Source: Luminiphilus sp. (GTDB lineage Bacteria; Pseudomonadota; Gammaproteobacteria; Pseudomonadales; Halieaceae). Taken from it: a stretch of 13,029 nucleotides of DNA. A program made the position numbers and the translations under genes. The stretch spans positions 1-13,029 of the forward strand of contig JAHEJH010000045.1 of NCBI GenBank assembly GCA_024638905.1, in the 5' to 3' direction. The notes under the pieces are model-generated. The model worked only from the letters and a program-made list of their open reading frames with translations. It was not told the DNA's origin and made no database searches. This document shows positions 1-6,941 of this stretch, piece by piece; position 1 is the first letter of the stretch; each line of letters begins with the position of its first letter.

Positions 1-132
1 TCAGGGCTGTTTGGGGCGGGTTAACGACGTGGTGTGGACGGCGCAGAAACAAGGGCGGGAAGCACTGCTGAACAATGTTTTGGCTGCGCTCAGGGGGTTT
101 CGTGGCAAGGCCCTGCCATCGGGGGCTAAACG
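1..132. other. Left-edge region with no supported gene
   Basis: This stretch lies downstream of the VWA gene, which ends at 133 on the minus strand. Open frames here on either strand are short and show no recognisable protein. A minus-strand frame ending in TGA at 1-3 has no convincing start, and a TAG lies in frame just upstream of it near 135. A GC-rich inverted repeat around 104-117 (GGCA...TGCC) has no following T-run, so I do not call a terminator. I see nothing else here. Confidence 0.5.
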
Positions 133-1308
133 CTATTTGGACAAGAAAGACATGCCGTCTTCGAGGCCGCGCAATGTCAACGGGTACATCTTGCCGTCCA
201 TGAGTTGCCGAGTAATGGCAATCGACTGGGTGTACTCCCATTCATCTTCGGGGACCGGGTTAATCCAGATGCACTTCTCGTAGGTTTCTCTGAGCCTGCG
301 CATCCAGAGCTCACCCGACTCTTCATTCCAGTGCTCCACCGAGCCGCCGGGCTGCATGATTTCATAAGGCGACATGGAAGCGTCACCCACGAAGACCACC
401 TTATAGTCGTGGGCGTACTTGTGCATCAGATCCAGCGTGGCCGTGCGCTCGTTAAAACGTCGAATATTATTTTTCCACACGCTCTCGTAGAGAAAGTTAT
501 GGAAGTAAAAGTACTCAAGGTGCTTGAACTCTGTCCGCGCCGCAGAGAACAACTCTTCGCAGACTTTAACGTGCGGGTCCATTGACCCACCGACGTCGAG
601 GAACAACAGCACTTTCACTGCATTGTGACGCTCGGGCACCATCTTGATGTCCAGCAAGCCCGCGTTCCTCGCGGTGGACTTGATGGTGTCGTCCAGATCC
701 AGCTCTTCGGTCGCGCCGGTGCGCGCAAATTTACGGAGCCGACGCATCGCAATTTTGATGTTGCGGGTACCTAGCTCAACGCCATCGTCGAGATTCTTGA
801 AGTCGCGGCGATCCCATACTTTCACGGCGCGCTTGTTTTTGCTCTCACCGCCGACGCGAATGCCTTCAGGGTGATAGCCATCGTTACCAAAGGGTGAGGT
901 GCCCTCGGTGCCAATCCATTTATTACCACCCGAGTGGCGCTTTTTTTGCTCTTCCAGACGTTCCTTGAACTGCTCGATCAATTCTTCCAGGCCACCCAGG
1001 CTCTCTATCTTGGCCTTGTCCTCTTCGGAGAGCTGCTTCATGAACTCCGAGCGAAGCCAGTCGTCCGGAATCATCGCCTCAATGACGTCGTCGAGGGCCT
1101 CCAGGTCCTGGAAATGCAGCCCAAAAGCGCGGTCAAAGCGGTCGTAATACTTTTCGTCCTTGACCAAAATCGCTCGCGATAGCGAATAAAAATCATCCAT
1201 GTCGCCAAACGCCAAACGCTGCTCCATCGCCTCAAGCAGATCGAGCAACTCCCGGGGCGTCACAGGCACCCCGGTGTCTTTCAGCACATGAAAAAAATTA
1301 ACCAGCAC
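133..1308 (-). CDS. VWA domain-containing protein, CoxE family
   Basis: This 391-residue cytosolic protein resembles the CoxE-like VWA family, which works with MoxR-type AAA+ ATPases in assembling or activating partner proteins or cofactors. The substrate cannot be read from the sequence. The N-terminal half (about 1-130) is acidic and helical. A basic linker (about 155-215) follows, then the VWA fold from about 230. The metal-site (MIDAS) motif is DVGGSMD at 238-244, where Gly replaces the first Ser of DxSxS, a form I associate with this family. A second metal-site Asp is plausible at D309 in VFVGDAS. The start is GTG at 1308, 4 nt after the moxR stop, and it gives the expected N-terminus (LVNFFHVLKDTGVPVTPREL); the next Met, at residue 27, would remove conserved sequence. 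The spacing implies cotranscription with moxR. Family assignment is confident and role is unknown. Confidence 0.9.
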   Translation of the reverse strand: MLVNFFHVLKDTGVPVTPRELLDLLEAMEQRLAFGDMDDFYSLSRAILVKDEKYYDRFDRAFGLHFQDLEALDDVIEAMIPDDWLRSEFMKQLSEEDKAKIESLGGLEELIEQFKERLEEQKKRHSGGNKWIGTEGTSPFGNDGYHPEGIRVGGESKNKRAVKVWDRRDFKNLDDGVELGTRNIKIAMRRLRKFARTGATEELDLDDTIKSTARNAGLLDIKMVPERHNAVKVLLFLDVGGSMDPHVKVCEELFSAARTEFKHLEYFYFHNFLYESVWKNNIRRFNERTATLDLMHKYAHDYKVVFVGDASMSPYEIMQPGGSVEHWNEESGELWMRRLRETYEKCIWINPVPEDEWEYTQSIAITRQLMDGKMYPLTLRGLEDGMSFLSK

Positions 1309-1312
1309 TGAG

Positions 1313-2158
1313 CTAGCGGGCCTCGCGCCGATGCATAAACGCTAGCCGCTCCAGCAACTGCACATCCTGCTCGTTTTTCAACAGCGCCCCGTACAGTGGC
1401 GGTATCGCTTTGGTCTGATCACGGTTTTTGAGAATCTCATCGGGGATTTCATCCGCCATCAGGAGCTTCAACCAATCGATTAGCTCCGACGTCGAGGGCT
1501 TTTTCTTGAGCCCGGGTATCTCACGCAACTCGAAAAACACCTCCAGCGCTTCCTGCACCAGACTCTTTTTGATCTTCGGGTAGTGCACCGCAATGATCTC
1601 CTTCATCGTCTCCTTGTCGGGGAAATTGATGAAGTGGAAGAAGCAGCGACGCAGGAACGCGTCGGGCAGCTCTTTCTCGTTGTTCGACGTGATAATGATG
1701 ATCGGCCGGTGCTTTGCCTTGATCGTCTCACCGGTTTCGTAAACAAAGAACTCCATGCGGTCCAGCTCGACGAGAAGATCATTAGGGAACTCGATGTCAG
1801 CCTTGTCGACCTCGTCGATCAGCAACACAACCTGCTCATCGGCGGTAAAGGCTTCCCAGAGCTTGCCGCGCTTGATGTACTGGCCGATGTCCTCAACCTT
1901 GCCGTCCCCCAGCTGCGAGTCTCTCAGCCGCGAAACAGCGTCGTACTCGTACAAGCCCTGCTGTGCCTTAGTGGTAGATTTGATGTGCCACTGGATCAGC
2001 TCTTTGCCGAGACCCGCGGCTACCTCCTCCGCCAGCATGGTTTTTCCCGTACCAGGCTCACCCTTGATCAGCAGGGGCCGCTGAAGCGCTACCGAGGCGT
2101 CAACCGCCATCCGCAGATCGTCCGTCGCGACGTACCGCTCTGTACCTTCAAACTTCAT
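1313..2158 (-). CDS. MoxR-family AAA+ ATPase
   Basis: A 281-residue AAA+ ATPase of the MoxR group, thought to act as a chaperone-like remodelling ring together with VWA-domain partners. Walker A is GEPGTGKT at 33-40 and Walker B is LLIDE at 112-116. Sensor 1 is N159 within IIIITSNNE. A candidate arginine finger is R170/R171 in AFLRRC. The C-terminal helical lid (about 190-281) contains the KPSTSELIDWLKLL segment typical of MoxR-like proteins. Length is normal for the short MoxR type. The ATG at 2158 is preceded by a purine-rich GGTGAG. The gene lies 68 nt downstream of the small membrane-protein gene and 4 nt before the VWA gene, so it forms the classic MoxR/VWA pair and probably acts on or with that protein. 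No substrate gene lies beside it within the window. Confidence 0.95.
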   Translation of the reverse strand: MKFEGTERYVATDDLRMAVDASVALQRPLLIKGEPGTGKTMLAEEVAAGLGKELIQWHIKSTTKAQQGLYEYDAVSRLRDSQLGDGKVEDIGQYIKRGKLWEAFTADEQVVLLIDEVDKADIEFPNDLLVELDRMEFFVYETGETIKAKHRPIIIITSNNEKELPDAFLRRCFFHFINFPDKETMKEIIAVHYPKIKKSLVQEALEVFFELREIPGLKKKPSTSELIDWLKLLMADEIPDEILKNRDQTKAIPPLYGALLKNEQDVQLLERLAFMHRREAR

Positions 2159-2226
2159 AACTCACCGCTCTTGTGTCCGAATTCATGAGGCCGAGCAGAC
2201 TAACCGAAGTCCGCCTGACAAACCAC

Positions 2227-2568
2227 TCACAGGCTGGTGCGACGCGCCTGTCTCCGTGCCCAGAAAAAGCCAGCGACTGCACCCGACAGCGCACCTCCCA
2301 GCAGCCACAGCGCACCGCTGAATGCAGACTCGAAGCCCTCGCCAAACAAGGTGTTGAACACCACAACGATGAGTGCCGGCGCCATCGATTGGACCTCTGG
2401 GCCCGGAAACGCTGGGGCCAGCAGAACGCCAGCTATCAGCCCCAATGTCACACCACCAAGGGAGTTGAGCGGCGTGGCGAACCACAGTCTGCGCATCAGG
2501 ACAACGCCGATCATCGCCGCCACCCAATAGATCAGCATGGCGGTCAGGTAGGACTGAATGGTCAGCAT
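2227..2568 (-). CDS. Small integral membrane protein, function unknown
   Basis: I do not recognise a named family. The 113-residue product is very hydrophobic, with about four predicted membrane helices (roughly 5-25, 34-54, 62-78 and 84-104) and a positively charged C-terminal tail (WARRQARRTSL). By the positive-inside rule the tail would face the cytoplasm. Glycine-rich helices (LGGVTLGLIAGVLL; LLGGALSGAVAG) suggest close helix packing. The start at 2568 overlaps the end of the ycgL-like gene by 7 nt, which supports a real, translationally coupled gene rather than a chance ORF. Overlapping antisense frames look like shadows. No catalytic residues or signal sequence can be seen. A small transporter accessory or envelope protein is possible but unsupported. 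Confidence 0.75.
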   Translation of the reverse strand: MLTIQSYLTAMLIYWVAAMIGVVLMRRLWFATPLNSLGGVTLGLIAGVLLAPAFPGPEVQSMAPALIVVVFNTLFGEGFESAFSGALWLLGGALSGAVAGFFWARRQARRTSL

Positions 2569-2849
2569 GGCGCGGGCTCCATGTCATCAGAAGACAGAGG
2601 GGTTTGGGGCGGCAGTTGCAGAAAATAGCCTTTAGCGGCGATCTCTTCCATCACGCGCATCGCGCTTTGCGCGGCGAGCGGCTGCTCCGCTGTCAAAGTC
2701 AGCGAGAGTACTTTTTCAGCCGGCCTAAAGACTTCCTCCAGACCATCGGGCCACTCATTGGGGGGCAGCCCCTCAGGGAGAAACAGAAACGTGTCCGGCC
2801 TCCGCGCGGTCTTAAAAACCGCCACATCCATGCTAGCGGGTAACGTCAT
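2562..2849 (-). CDS. ycgL: YcgL domain-containing protein
   Basis: A 95-residue protein of the YcgL family, small gammaproteobacterial proteins of unknown biochemical role often encoded next to RNase D. The diagnostic C-terminal motif GYFLQLPPQ is present at about residues 74-82, after the family's long helix (AAQSAMRVMEEIAAK). The beta-strand start MDVAVFKTARRPDTFLFL matches the usual YcgL N-terminus (typically M-x-x-x-I/V-Y/F-K). This leaves two possible starts: ATG at 2849, which overlaps the rnd stop by 4 nt, or ATG at 2831, which would begin at MDVAVFK and fits the family better. I keep the 2849 start because of the overlap. The gene sits between rnd and a small membrane-protein gene. 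The family call is firm and the start is not. Confidence 0.88.
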   Translation of the reverse strand: MTLPASMDVAVFKTARRPDTFLFLPEGLPPNEWPDGLEEVFRPAEKVLSLTLTAEQPLAAQSAMRVMEEIAAKGYFLQLPPQTPLSSDDMEPAPC

Positions 2850-3952
2850 GACGCCGCCCTCTCCTTAAGACGCTCGCGCAACGGCGTCACCACAGTCTCT
2901 GCTCGCCAGCCAGACCAATTGTCGGGTGCAGCTAAGGATGGATCCATCTGCTCGCGAATCAGGTGCTCAAGGTCCGCCTTGGGCATCAGCACTTCGGCTG
3001 GAACATCCATGCTCTCGGCAATCTGCTTCAGGCTCTCAGATAGCATGGACACCAATCCGCGCTGTTCACTGGCCAACGGTTTCAGGATAAGGGCGGGTGG
3101 TTGATCTGTGTCGGCATCCGCCGCGCCCACAATACGCGCGACCAGCTCATCCCCAGCTCGTCGCACCAACCCCTGTGGCATATCTTCTACTGCCGCCAGT
3201 GCCCTGACGGACCGGGGCACCGACCGCGCGACCCCCATGACAATTTTGTCGTTCAATATCCAGCTGCGGGGACGATCACGATGACGCGCCTCACCCTCGC
3301 GCCACTCGACCACCTCAGCCAATACCCGCTGTTGCTCGGGCGGCAGCCGATAGGCAGTTTTGAATTTGGCGATAGGCGGTTTGCCGCCGGGGCGCAGCCG
3401 CGCGCCCTCTTCCAATATCCAGTCCAGGCGATTGAGCTCCATCGCTCGGTTTTGCAGTTGCACACCCATTGGGTGCAGATAGCTCACGTCCTGCGCAGCA
3501 TACTGCGCCTGCGCATTGCTCAGCGGTCTCTGTAACCAGTCTGATTGGGTTTCATCTTTCGGGAGCTCGATATCAAAAAAGTGTGCCACCAACGCGCGAT
3601 AGCTTTGCCCCGCACCCAACCCCAGCAGGGCAGCTGCTCGCTGTGTATCGAACAGCGGTGCAGGCAGTACGCCGAGCCAATGGGAAAACACCTCCAGATC
3701 TTCACTTGCACTGTGAATCAACTTCGTCTGGGAAGGATCAGTCAGAAACGCCCGCAGCGCGCTGACATCATCAAGTTGCAGCGGATCTATCAGATAGGGC
3801 TCATCACCCCAACACACCTGCAGCAAGGCGACCTGTGGAAAAAACGTATCACGACGGCGAAATTCGGTATCGATTGCCGCCAGTGAGTGATGTCGATTGT
3901 CTGACAACAGCGAGTCCAATGCTTCGCTGCTCTCGATCAGTGTCCAGCTCAC
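2846..3952 (-). CDS. rnd: Ribonuclease D
   Basis: This 368-residue enzyme is the 3'-to-5' exoribonuclease RNase D, which trims the 3' ends of tRNA precursors and other small stable RNAs in the cytoplasm. The DEDDy catalytic set is complete: D28 and E30 in AIDTEF, D85 in SASEDLEVF, and Y151 and D155 in YAAQDVSYL. The exonuclease domain covers about 1-170. The first HRDC domain spans about 203-275 (LPPEQQRVLAEVVEWRE...), and a second, more divergent HRDC-like region occupies about 290-365. Length matches E. coli RNase D (about 375). The ATG at 3952 overlaps the recR stop by 4 nt (ATGA) and the gene's own stop overlaps the ycgL start by 4 nt, so expression is probably coupled to recR. Nothing appears broken. 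Confidence 0.97.
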   Translation of the reverse strand: MSWTLIESSEALDSLLSDNRHHSLAAIDTEFRRRDTFFPQVALLQVCWGDEPYLIDPLQLDDVSALRAFLTDPSQTKLIHSASEDLEVFSHWLGVLPAPLFDTQRAAALLGLGAGQSYRALVAHFFDIELPKDETQSDWLQRPLSNAQAQYAAQDVSYLHPMGVQLQNRAMELNRLDWILEEGARLRPGGKPPIAKFKTAYRLPPEQQRVLAEVVEWREGEARHRDRPRSWILNDKIVMGVARSVPRSVRALAAVEDMPQGLVRRAGDELVARIVGAADADTDQPPALILKPLASEQRGLVSMLSESLKQIAESMDVPAEVLMPKADLEHLIREQMDPSLAAPDNWSGWRAETVVTPLRERLKERAAS

Positions 3953-4551
3953 TCGCGCACCACCGTTCTGCCGCTGAGCGCGTGGGCCAGCGTGTTAGCG
4001 TCGGTGTATTCCAACTCGCCGCCCAGCGGGACGCCGTGAGCAATGCGTGACACCGTGACGGTGGCGGCCCGGGCCCGCTCGCTGATGTAATACGCCGTGG
4101 CTTCGCCCTCCACTGTGGGATTGGTGGCCAAAATCACCTCTTTGATCTCGCCATCAGCAAATCGCTGACACAGCGCCTCAAGGCCCAATTGCTCGGGTCC
4201 AATACCATCAATAGGCGACAGATGCCCCATCAGCACGTAATAGTGCCCCCGAAAACTGCCGCTCTGCTCAATCGCCATGACATCAGCGGGCGCCTCCACG
4301 ACACACAGCGTCGTCGGGTCTCGTTTAAGATCGGAGCAGATCTCGCAGATCTCCAGCTCGGTAAAATTGCGGCAGCGACTGCAGTTCTTCACTTTGGACA
4401 GGGCCACCTCGATGGCTTCCGCGATCTGTTGGGCCCCTTCACGATCCCTTTCCAGCAGGTGCAGGGTCATGCGCTGGGCTGACTTAGGCCCCACTCCGGG
4501 CAGGTGCCGCAGGCCTTCAATCAACGCTTCAATAGATGGACTTAATTTCAT
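3949..4551 (-). CDS. recR: Recombination mediator protein RecR
   Basis: RecR (200 residues) forms a DNA-encircling ring and with RecF/RecO loads RecA onto SSB-coated single-stranded DNA. A helix-hairpin-helix region (LPGVGPKSAQRM, 17-28) is followed by a four-cysteine zinc site (C57, C60, C69, C72) and a Toprim domain (about 80-175; VVEAPADVMAIE, and HLSPIDGIGPEQL around 110-122). The conserved C-terminal segment GGELEYTD is at 178-184. I place the start at ATG 4551, giving MKLSPSIEALIEGLRHLPGVG, which matches the family N-terminus. An in-frame TTG at 4575 would add 8 residues that RecR proteins do not have. The gene follows dnaX after only 58 nt and overlaps rnd by 4 nt. The ybaB/ebfC gene usually found between dnaX and recR is missing here. 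Confidence 0.97.
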   Translation of the reverse strand: MKLSPSIEALIEGLRHLPGVGPKSAQRMTLHLLERDREGAQQIAEAIEVALSKVKNCSRCRNFTELEICEICSDLKRDPTTLCVVEAPADVMAIEQSGSFRGHYYVLMGHLSPIDGIGPEQLGLEALCQRFADGEIKEVILATNPTVEGEATAYYISERARAATVTVSRIAHGVPLGGELEYTDANTLAHALSGRTVVRE

Positions 4552-4609
4552 ATTAATCAGTAATTTATCTTCCAAATGTCAAGCGGGAGCAAACTGATGA
4601 CACAGTCAC

Positions 4610-6631
4610 TCACGCACGACTCTCGCTATCGGCACCGTGGCTCTCGGGCTCACCGTCGGCCACGTTGGGCCGGATACTCCCGGGAATAATCTGGCCATCG
4701 AAGGCCTTCATTAAAGCGTGCAGCGCATCATCGCTAGAGATAGCTTGCTCGGCGGCGGCAAGACGGGCGGCTGCCAATGCCGCTCGGTAATTGGCAGGCG
4801 TGTGACCGCTATGGTCAGCCACCGTGATCTCGGCGCCGACGTCATGGCCTAGATGCCGCTTGAGCGCCTGCGCTAGCTGAGCCGGGTGACGCTCGTTGAG
4901 CAGGGTTGCATCACGCTCAGCTAGGTTGAACCTTAAGCTCTCCCCCACCACCTCACTCAACTCAAGATTCAAAGCGATGTTATGAAGGATGCCGCCGAAC
5001 TGAAACGCGTCAAACAGCTCGGGCCAGCTTTCCCTATTGAGATCCGTCAGGCTCACTCGCCCTGAGTGCGTCTCGTCGGCTTCTTGCGCCTGCCCCATCT
5101 GTGCGGATGCCTGCGAGGTAGCCGGTTGAGGCGCGGCGGCCGCACCATTCGCCGCGGTATTTTTCGAAGGCGCCTCCCGCGGCTGACGGGCTGACGGCTC
5201 ACGAGAGAGATCTTTGGGCGCAGCACTATCCCCTGCAGACGCTACCTCTTGGGCGAACAGACTGGCATTGGCTTCTTTTGGCTGCGCGGCCTGATTCGTC
5301 ACGTCATCAGATGACGCGGCCTCGGGTGTCCTCGCTGGTGAGATCTCTGAAGACCCCGGCGCCGCGCGTCCATTGAGTGTCGACGGCGGTTGTGTTGATG
5401 ACGACGGGGCAAAGGCCCTATCAACCGAGCTCTGGATTTTGGGGATAGGGGTTGCTTCCGGCGTCACATCGAGAGCCACCGGCGCTACCGGTGGTTCAGG
5501 CTTTTTTGCGGGGGAGTCTCCCGCCGCGGCTTGCGGCTGAAAAACCGCTGCGGGCCGGAAGGCAATCATCCGCAGCAGAATCATCTCAAGCCCGGCCCGG
5601 GCTGATGAGGCGAGATGTACCTCTCTTCGCCCACCGACGGCCATCTGCCAAAACAGCTGGGTGTCATCAATCGTGGCCCGTGCGGCGAGCTCAACAATGC
5701 GGGCTTGGTCCGGCCAACTGGTGTCCAACGCATCGGGAACCGTCTGGGCAATCGTCATTTGATGCAGGATGTTGCTCAGTTCGTCCAGCGTTGAGACAAA
5801 ATCAGGCGCGTGCTCGGCTATCTGCGACACCAGTGACAACACCGCGGCGGGATCTTCGTCGAGGATGGCTGCCACCAGATCCAGCACCTTGCCTCGGTCC
5901 ACGGTACCCAGCATCTCTGACACCTCGGCGCCGACCAGTTTGCCTTCACCGTACGCGATAGCCTGATCAGTCAGGCTCAGTGCGTCGCGCATGGATCCCT
6001 CAGCAGCGCGGGCGATCAACGCCAGCGCCTCAGCGTCTGCGCTCACAGACTCCGCCCCCAGGATGTGCTCCAGGTGCATCACGATTTGCTCGGGCTGCAT
6101 GTTCTTAAGGTTGAATTGCAGACACCGGGAGAGGACCGTTGCCGGTAGTTTCTGAGGATCGGTGGTCGCCAGCAGGAACATCGCGTGGGGTGGCGGCTCC
6201 TCGAGGGTTTTCAACAAGGCGTTAAAGCTGTGGTTAGACAGCATGTGCACCTCGTCGATCAAATAGATTTTGTAGCGCGCATGGGTCGGCGTGTACTGCA
6301 CGTTCTCCAGCAACTCACGGGTGTCCTCGACCTTTGTCTTGGACGCGGCATCGACTTCAATCAGGTCAACCGATCGACCTTCGGCAATCTCCGCGCAGGC
6401 CCCACACTCACCGCAGGGCGTCGCAGTGACGCCAGTGTCACAGTTGAGACACTTGGCGAGAATACGCGCAACGGTGGTCTTGCCCACGCCGCGCGTGCCT
6501 GTAAACAAGTAAGCATGATGGAGTCGGCCGGATTCCAGCGCGTTCACCAGCGCTTGCAGCACATGCTGCTGCCCGACCATCTCGGTGAAGTTGCCGGGTC
6601 GCCATTTTCGGGCGAGAACCTGATGAGACAT
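4610..6631 (-). CDS. dnaX: DNA polymerase III subunit tau (with gamma by frameshift)
   Basis: DnaX is the motor of the clamp loader, which opens the beta clamp and, as tau, bridges polymerase cores and DnaB helicase at the fork. The 673-residue product has Walker A GTRGVGKT (45-52), a zinc module (C64, C73, C76, C79), Walker B LIDEVH (124-129), sensor-1 region LATTDPQK (154-161) and the SRC motif (168-170). The AAA+ and collar domains end near 362. A Pro/Ala/Ser-rich linker runs to about 520. The tau C-terminal domain (about 525-650) follows, including SWPELFDAFQFGGILHNIA. The ATG at 6631 gives the standard MSHQVLARKWRP start; no good Shine-Dalgarno site precedes it. An internal A-AAA-AAG signal at codons 376-377 should yield a truncated gamma-like form of 378 residues (separate entry). 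It lies directly downstream of ffs and heads the recR-rnd operon. Confidence 0.97.
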   Translation of the reverse strand: MSHQVLARKWRPGNFTEMVGQQHVLQALVNALESGRLHHAYLFTGTRGVGKTTVARILAKCLNCDTGVTATPCGECGACAEIAEGRSVDLIEVDAASKTKVEDTRELLENVQYTPTHARYKIYLIDEVHMLSNHSFNALLKTLEEPPPHAMFLLATTDPQKLPATVLSRCLQFNLKNMQPEQIVMHLEHILGAESVSADAEALALIARAAEGSMRDALSLTDQAIAYGEGKLVGAEVSEMLGTVDRGKVLDLVAAILDEDPAAVLSLVSQIAEHAPDFVSTLDELSNILHQMTIAQTVPDALDTSWPDQARIVELAARATIDDTQLFWQMAVGGRREVHLASSARAGLEMILLRMIAFRPAAVFQPQAAAGDSPAKKPEPPVAPVALDVTPEATPIPKIQSSVDRAFAPSSSTQPPSTLNGRAAPGSSEISPARTPEAASSDDVTNQAAQPKEANASLFAQEVASAGDSAAPKDLSREPSARQPREAPSKNTAANGAAAAPQPATSQASAQMGQAQEADETHSGRVSLTDLNRESWPELFDAFQFGGILHNIALNLELSEVVGESLRFNLAERDATLLNERHPAQLAQALKRHLGHDVGAEITVADHSGHTPANYRAALAAARLAAAEQAISSDDALHALMKAFDGQIIPGSIRPNVADGEPESHGADSESRA
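5476..5522 (-). promoter_or_regulatory. dnaX programmed -1 ribosomal frameshift cassette
   Basis: Read on the minus strand, this has three parts arranged as in E. coli dnaX. First is an internal Shine-Dalgarno-like GGGAG at 5522-5518. Ten nt later is the slippery heptamer A AAA AAG at 5507-5501, in the correct frame (codons 375-377 read GCA AAA AAG). Six nt further is a perfect 7-bp hairpin, CCACCGG-TAGCG-CCGGTGG, at 5494-5476. After slipping -1, the ribosome reads GCC and then TGA at 5498-5496, ending a 378-residue gamma-like protein (377 zero-frame residues plus Ala). All elements are directly visible. That frameshifting occurs here is inferred from the well-studied E. coli case. Confidence 0.88.
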
Positions 6632-6655
6632 GCCAGACCATCCGCGATTAAAGGA

Positions 6656-6765
6656 GGCGACTCGGACAGCCGCACCCCGGCACCCGAATCAGTAACTACC
6701 GTTGCTCCCTTCCGGGCCTGGCGGGGTTCATCACTTATCGCTGCGAGGGGACCATCCGAGTCACC
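6656..6765 (-). ncRNA. ffs: Small signal recognition particle RNA (4.5S)
   Basis: This RNA pairs with Ffh to form the signal recognition particle, which targets inner-membrane proteins to the translocon. The diagnostic tip is present on the minus strand: CAGGCCCGGAAGGGAGCAAC at about 6720-6701, the equivalent of E. coli GGUCCGGAAGGAAGCAGCC, containing the GGAA tetraloop and the asymmetric internal loop recognised by the Ffh M domain. The two ends pair over about 11 bp: GGTGACTCGGA (6765-6755) with TCCGAGTCGCC (6666-6656), with a single G-U wobble. This sets a hairpin of about 110 nt, consistent with the bacterial small type lacking an Alu domain. It sits 24 nt upstream of dnaX with no terminator between them, a common bacterial arrangement. 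Exact mature ends are approximate. Confidence 0.93.
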
Positions 6766-6794
6766 ACAGAACCCGCCCTAGGACGGGGCCCGCT

Positions 6795-6823
6795 AGTGTC
6801 GCGAAAACCCTGCAGACACGCAA
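6795..6823 (-). promoter_or_regulatory. Possible sigma70 promoter for ffs
   Basis: On the minus strand, TTGCGT (6823-6818) and GACACT (6800-6795) are separated by exactly 17 nt and followed by a GC-rich discriminator (GGGCCCCG). Transcription would begin near 6788, leaving a leader of roughly 20-25 nt before the mature SRP RNA. This resembles the RNase P-processed leader of E. coli 4.5S RNA. Both hexamers match consensus at only 3 of 6 positions, so this is a weak call. Confidence 0.3.
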
Positions 6824-6854
6824 GCTGACCGGCCAAAAGCTGTTCTTTAGCCCA

Positions 6855-6897
6855 AATGTTAATCGGATTTACATTTAATGTGAATCCAATTAACATT
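6855..6897. promoter_or_regulatory. Nested 43-bp palindromic operator, probably for TetR
   Basis: The 43 bp are nearly perfectly self-complementary around T6876, with only two mismatched pairs. Each half is itself a 21-bp near-palindrome of the form AATGTwAAT...ATTnACATT (6855-6875 and 6877-6897). The two halves are 17/21 identical as direct repeats with a 22-bp period, about two helical turns. This is the layout expected for two TetR-family dimers bound side by side on the same DNA face. It overlaps the efflux promoter -35 and -10 boxes. The likely ligand is the TetR/AcrR protein encoded last in the operon (11221-11841). The symmetry is directly visible; the regulator identity is inferred. 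Confidence 0.75.
6868..6896 (+). promoter_or_regulatory. Predicted sigma70 promoter of the RND efflux operon
   Basis: TTTACA (6868-6873, 5 of 6 consensus matches) and TAACAT (6891-6896, 4 of 6) are separated by 17 nt and lie wholly inside the nested palindrome, so a bound repressor would occlude RNA polymerase. Transcription would start near 6903, leaving about 40 nt before the adaptor start codon. Because of the symmetry the minus strand offers an equivalent pair (TTCACA at 6884-6879 and TAACAT at 6861-6856, also 17 nt apart) pointing towards ffs. Confidence 0.6.
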
Positions 6898-6941
6898 ATG
6901 CGCCGTAACAGCTCCCGTTGTGACATGCCGAGACCGATCCT

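Noticed and set aside
11..283. 90-codon plus-strand ORF at the left edge
   Set aside because: It runs antisense into the C-terminus of the VWA gene, has no recognisable domain, and its start lacks a ribosome-binding site.
1583..2188. 201-codon plus-strand ORF
   Set aside because: It lies antisense to the well-supported moxR gene. Its length is explained by codon bias of the GC-rich coding strand, and its product resembles no family.
4552..4575. RecR start at TTG 4575
   Set aside because: The added residues EDKLLIN are not part of the RecR family N-terminus, while ATG 4551 gives the expected MKLSP start.
6185..6781. 198-codon plus-strand ORF spanning the dnaX start and ffs
   Set aside because: It covers the conserved DnaX N-terminus and the SRP RNA in antisense, so it is a shadow frame.
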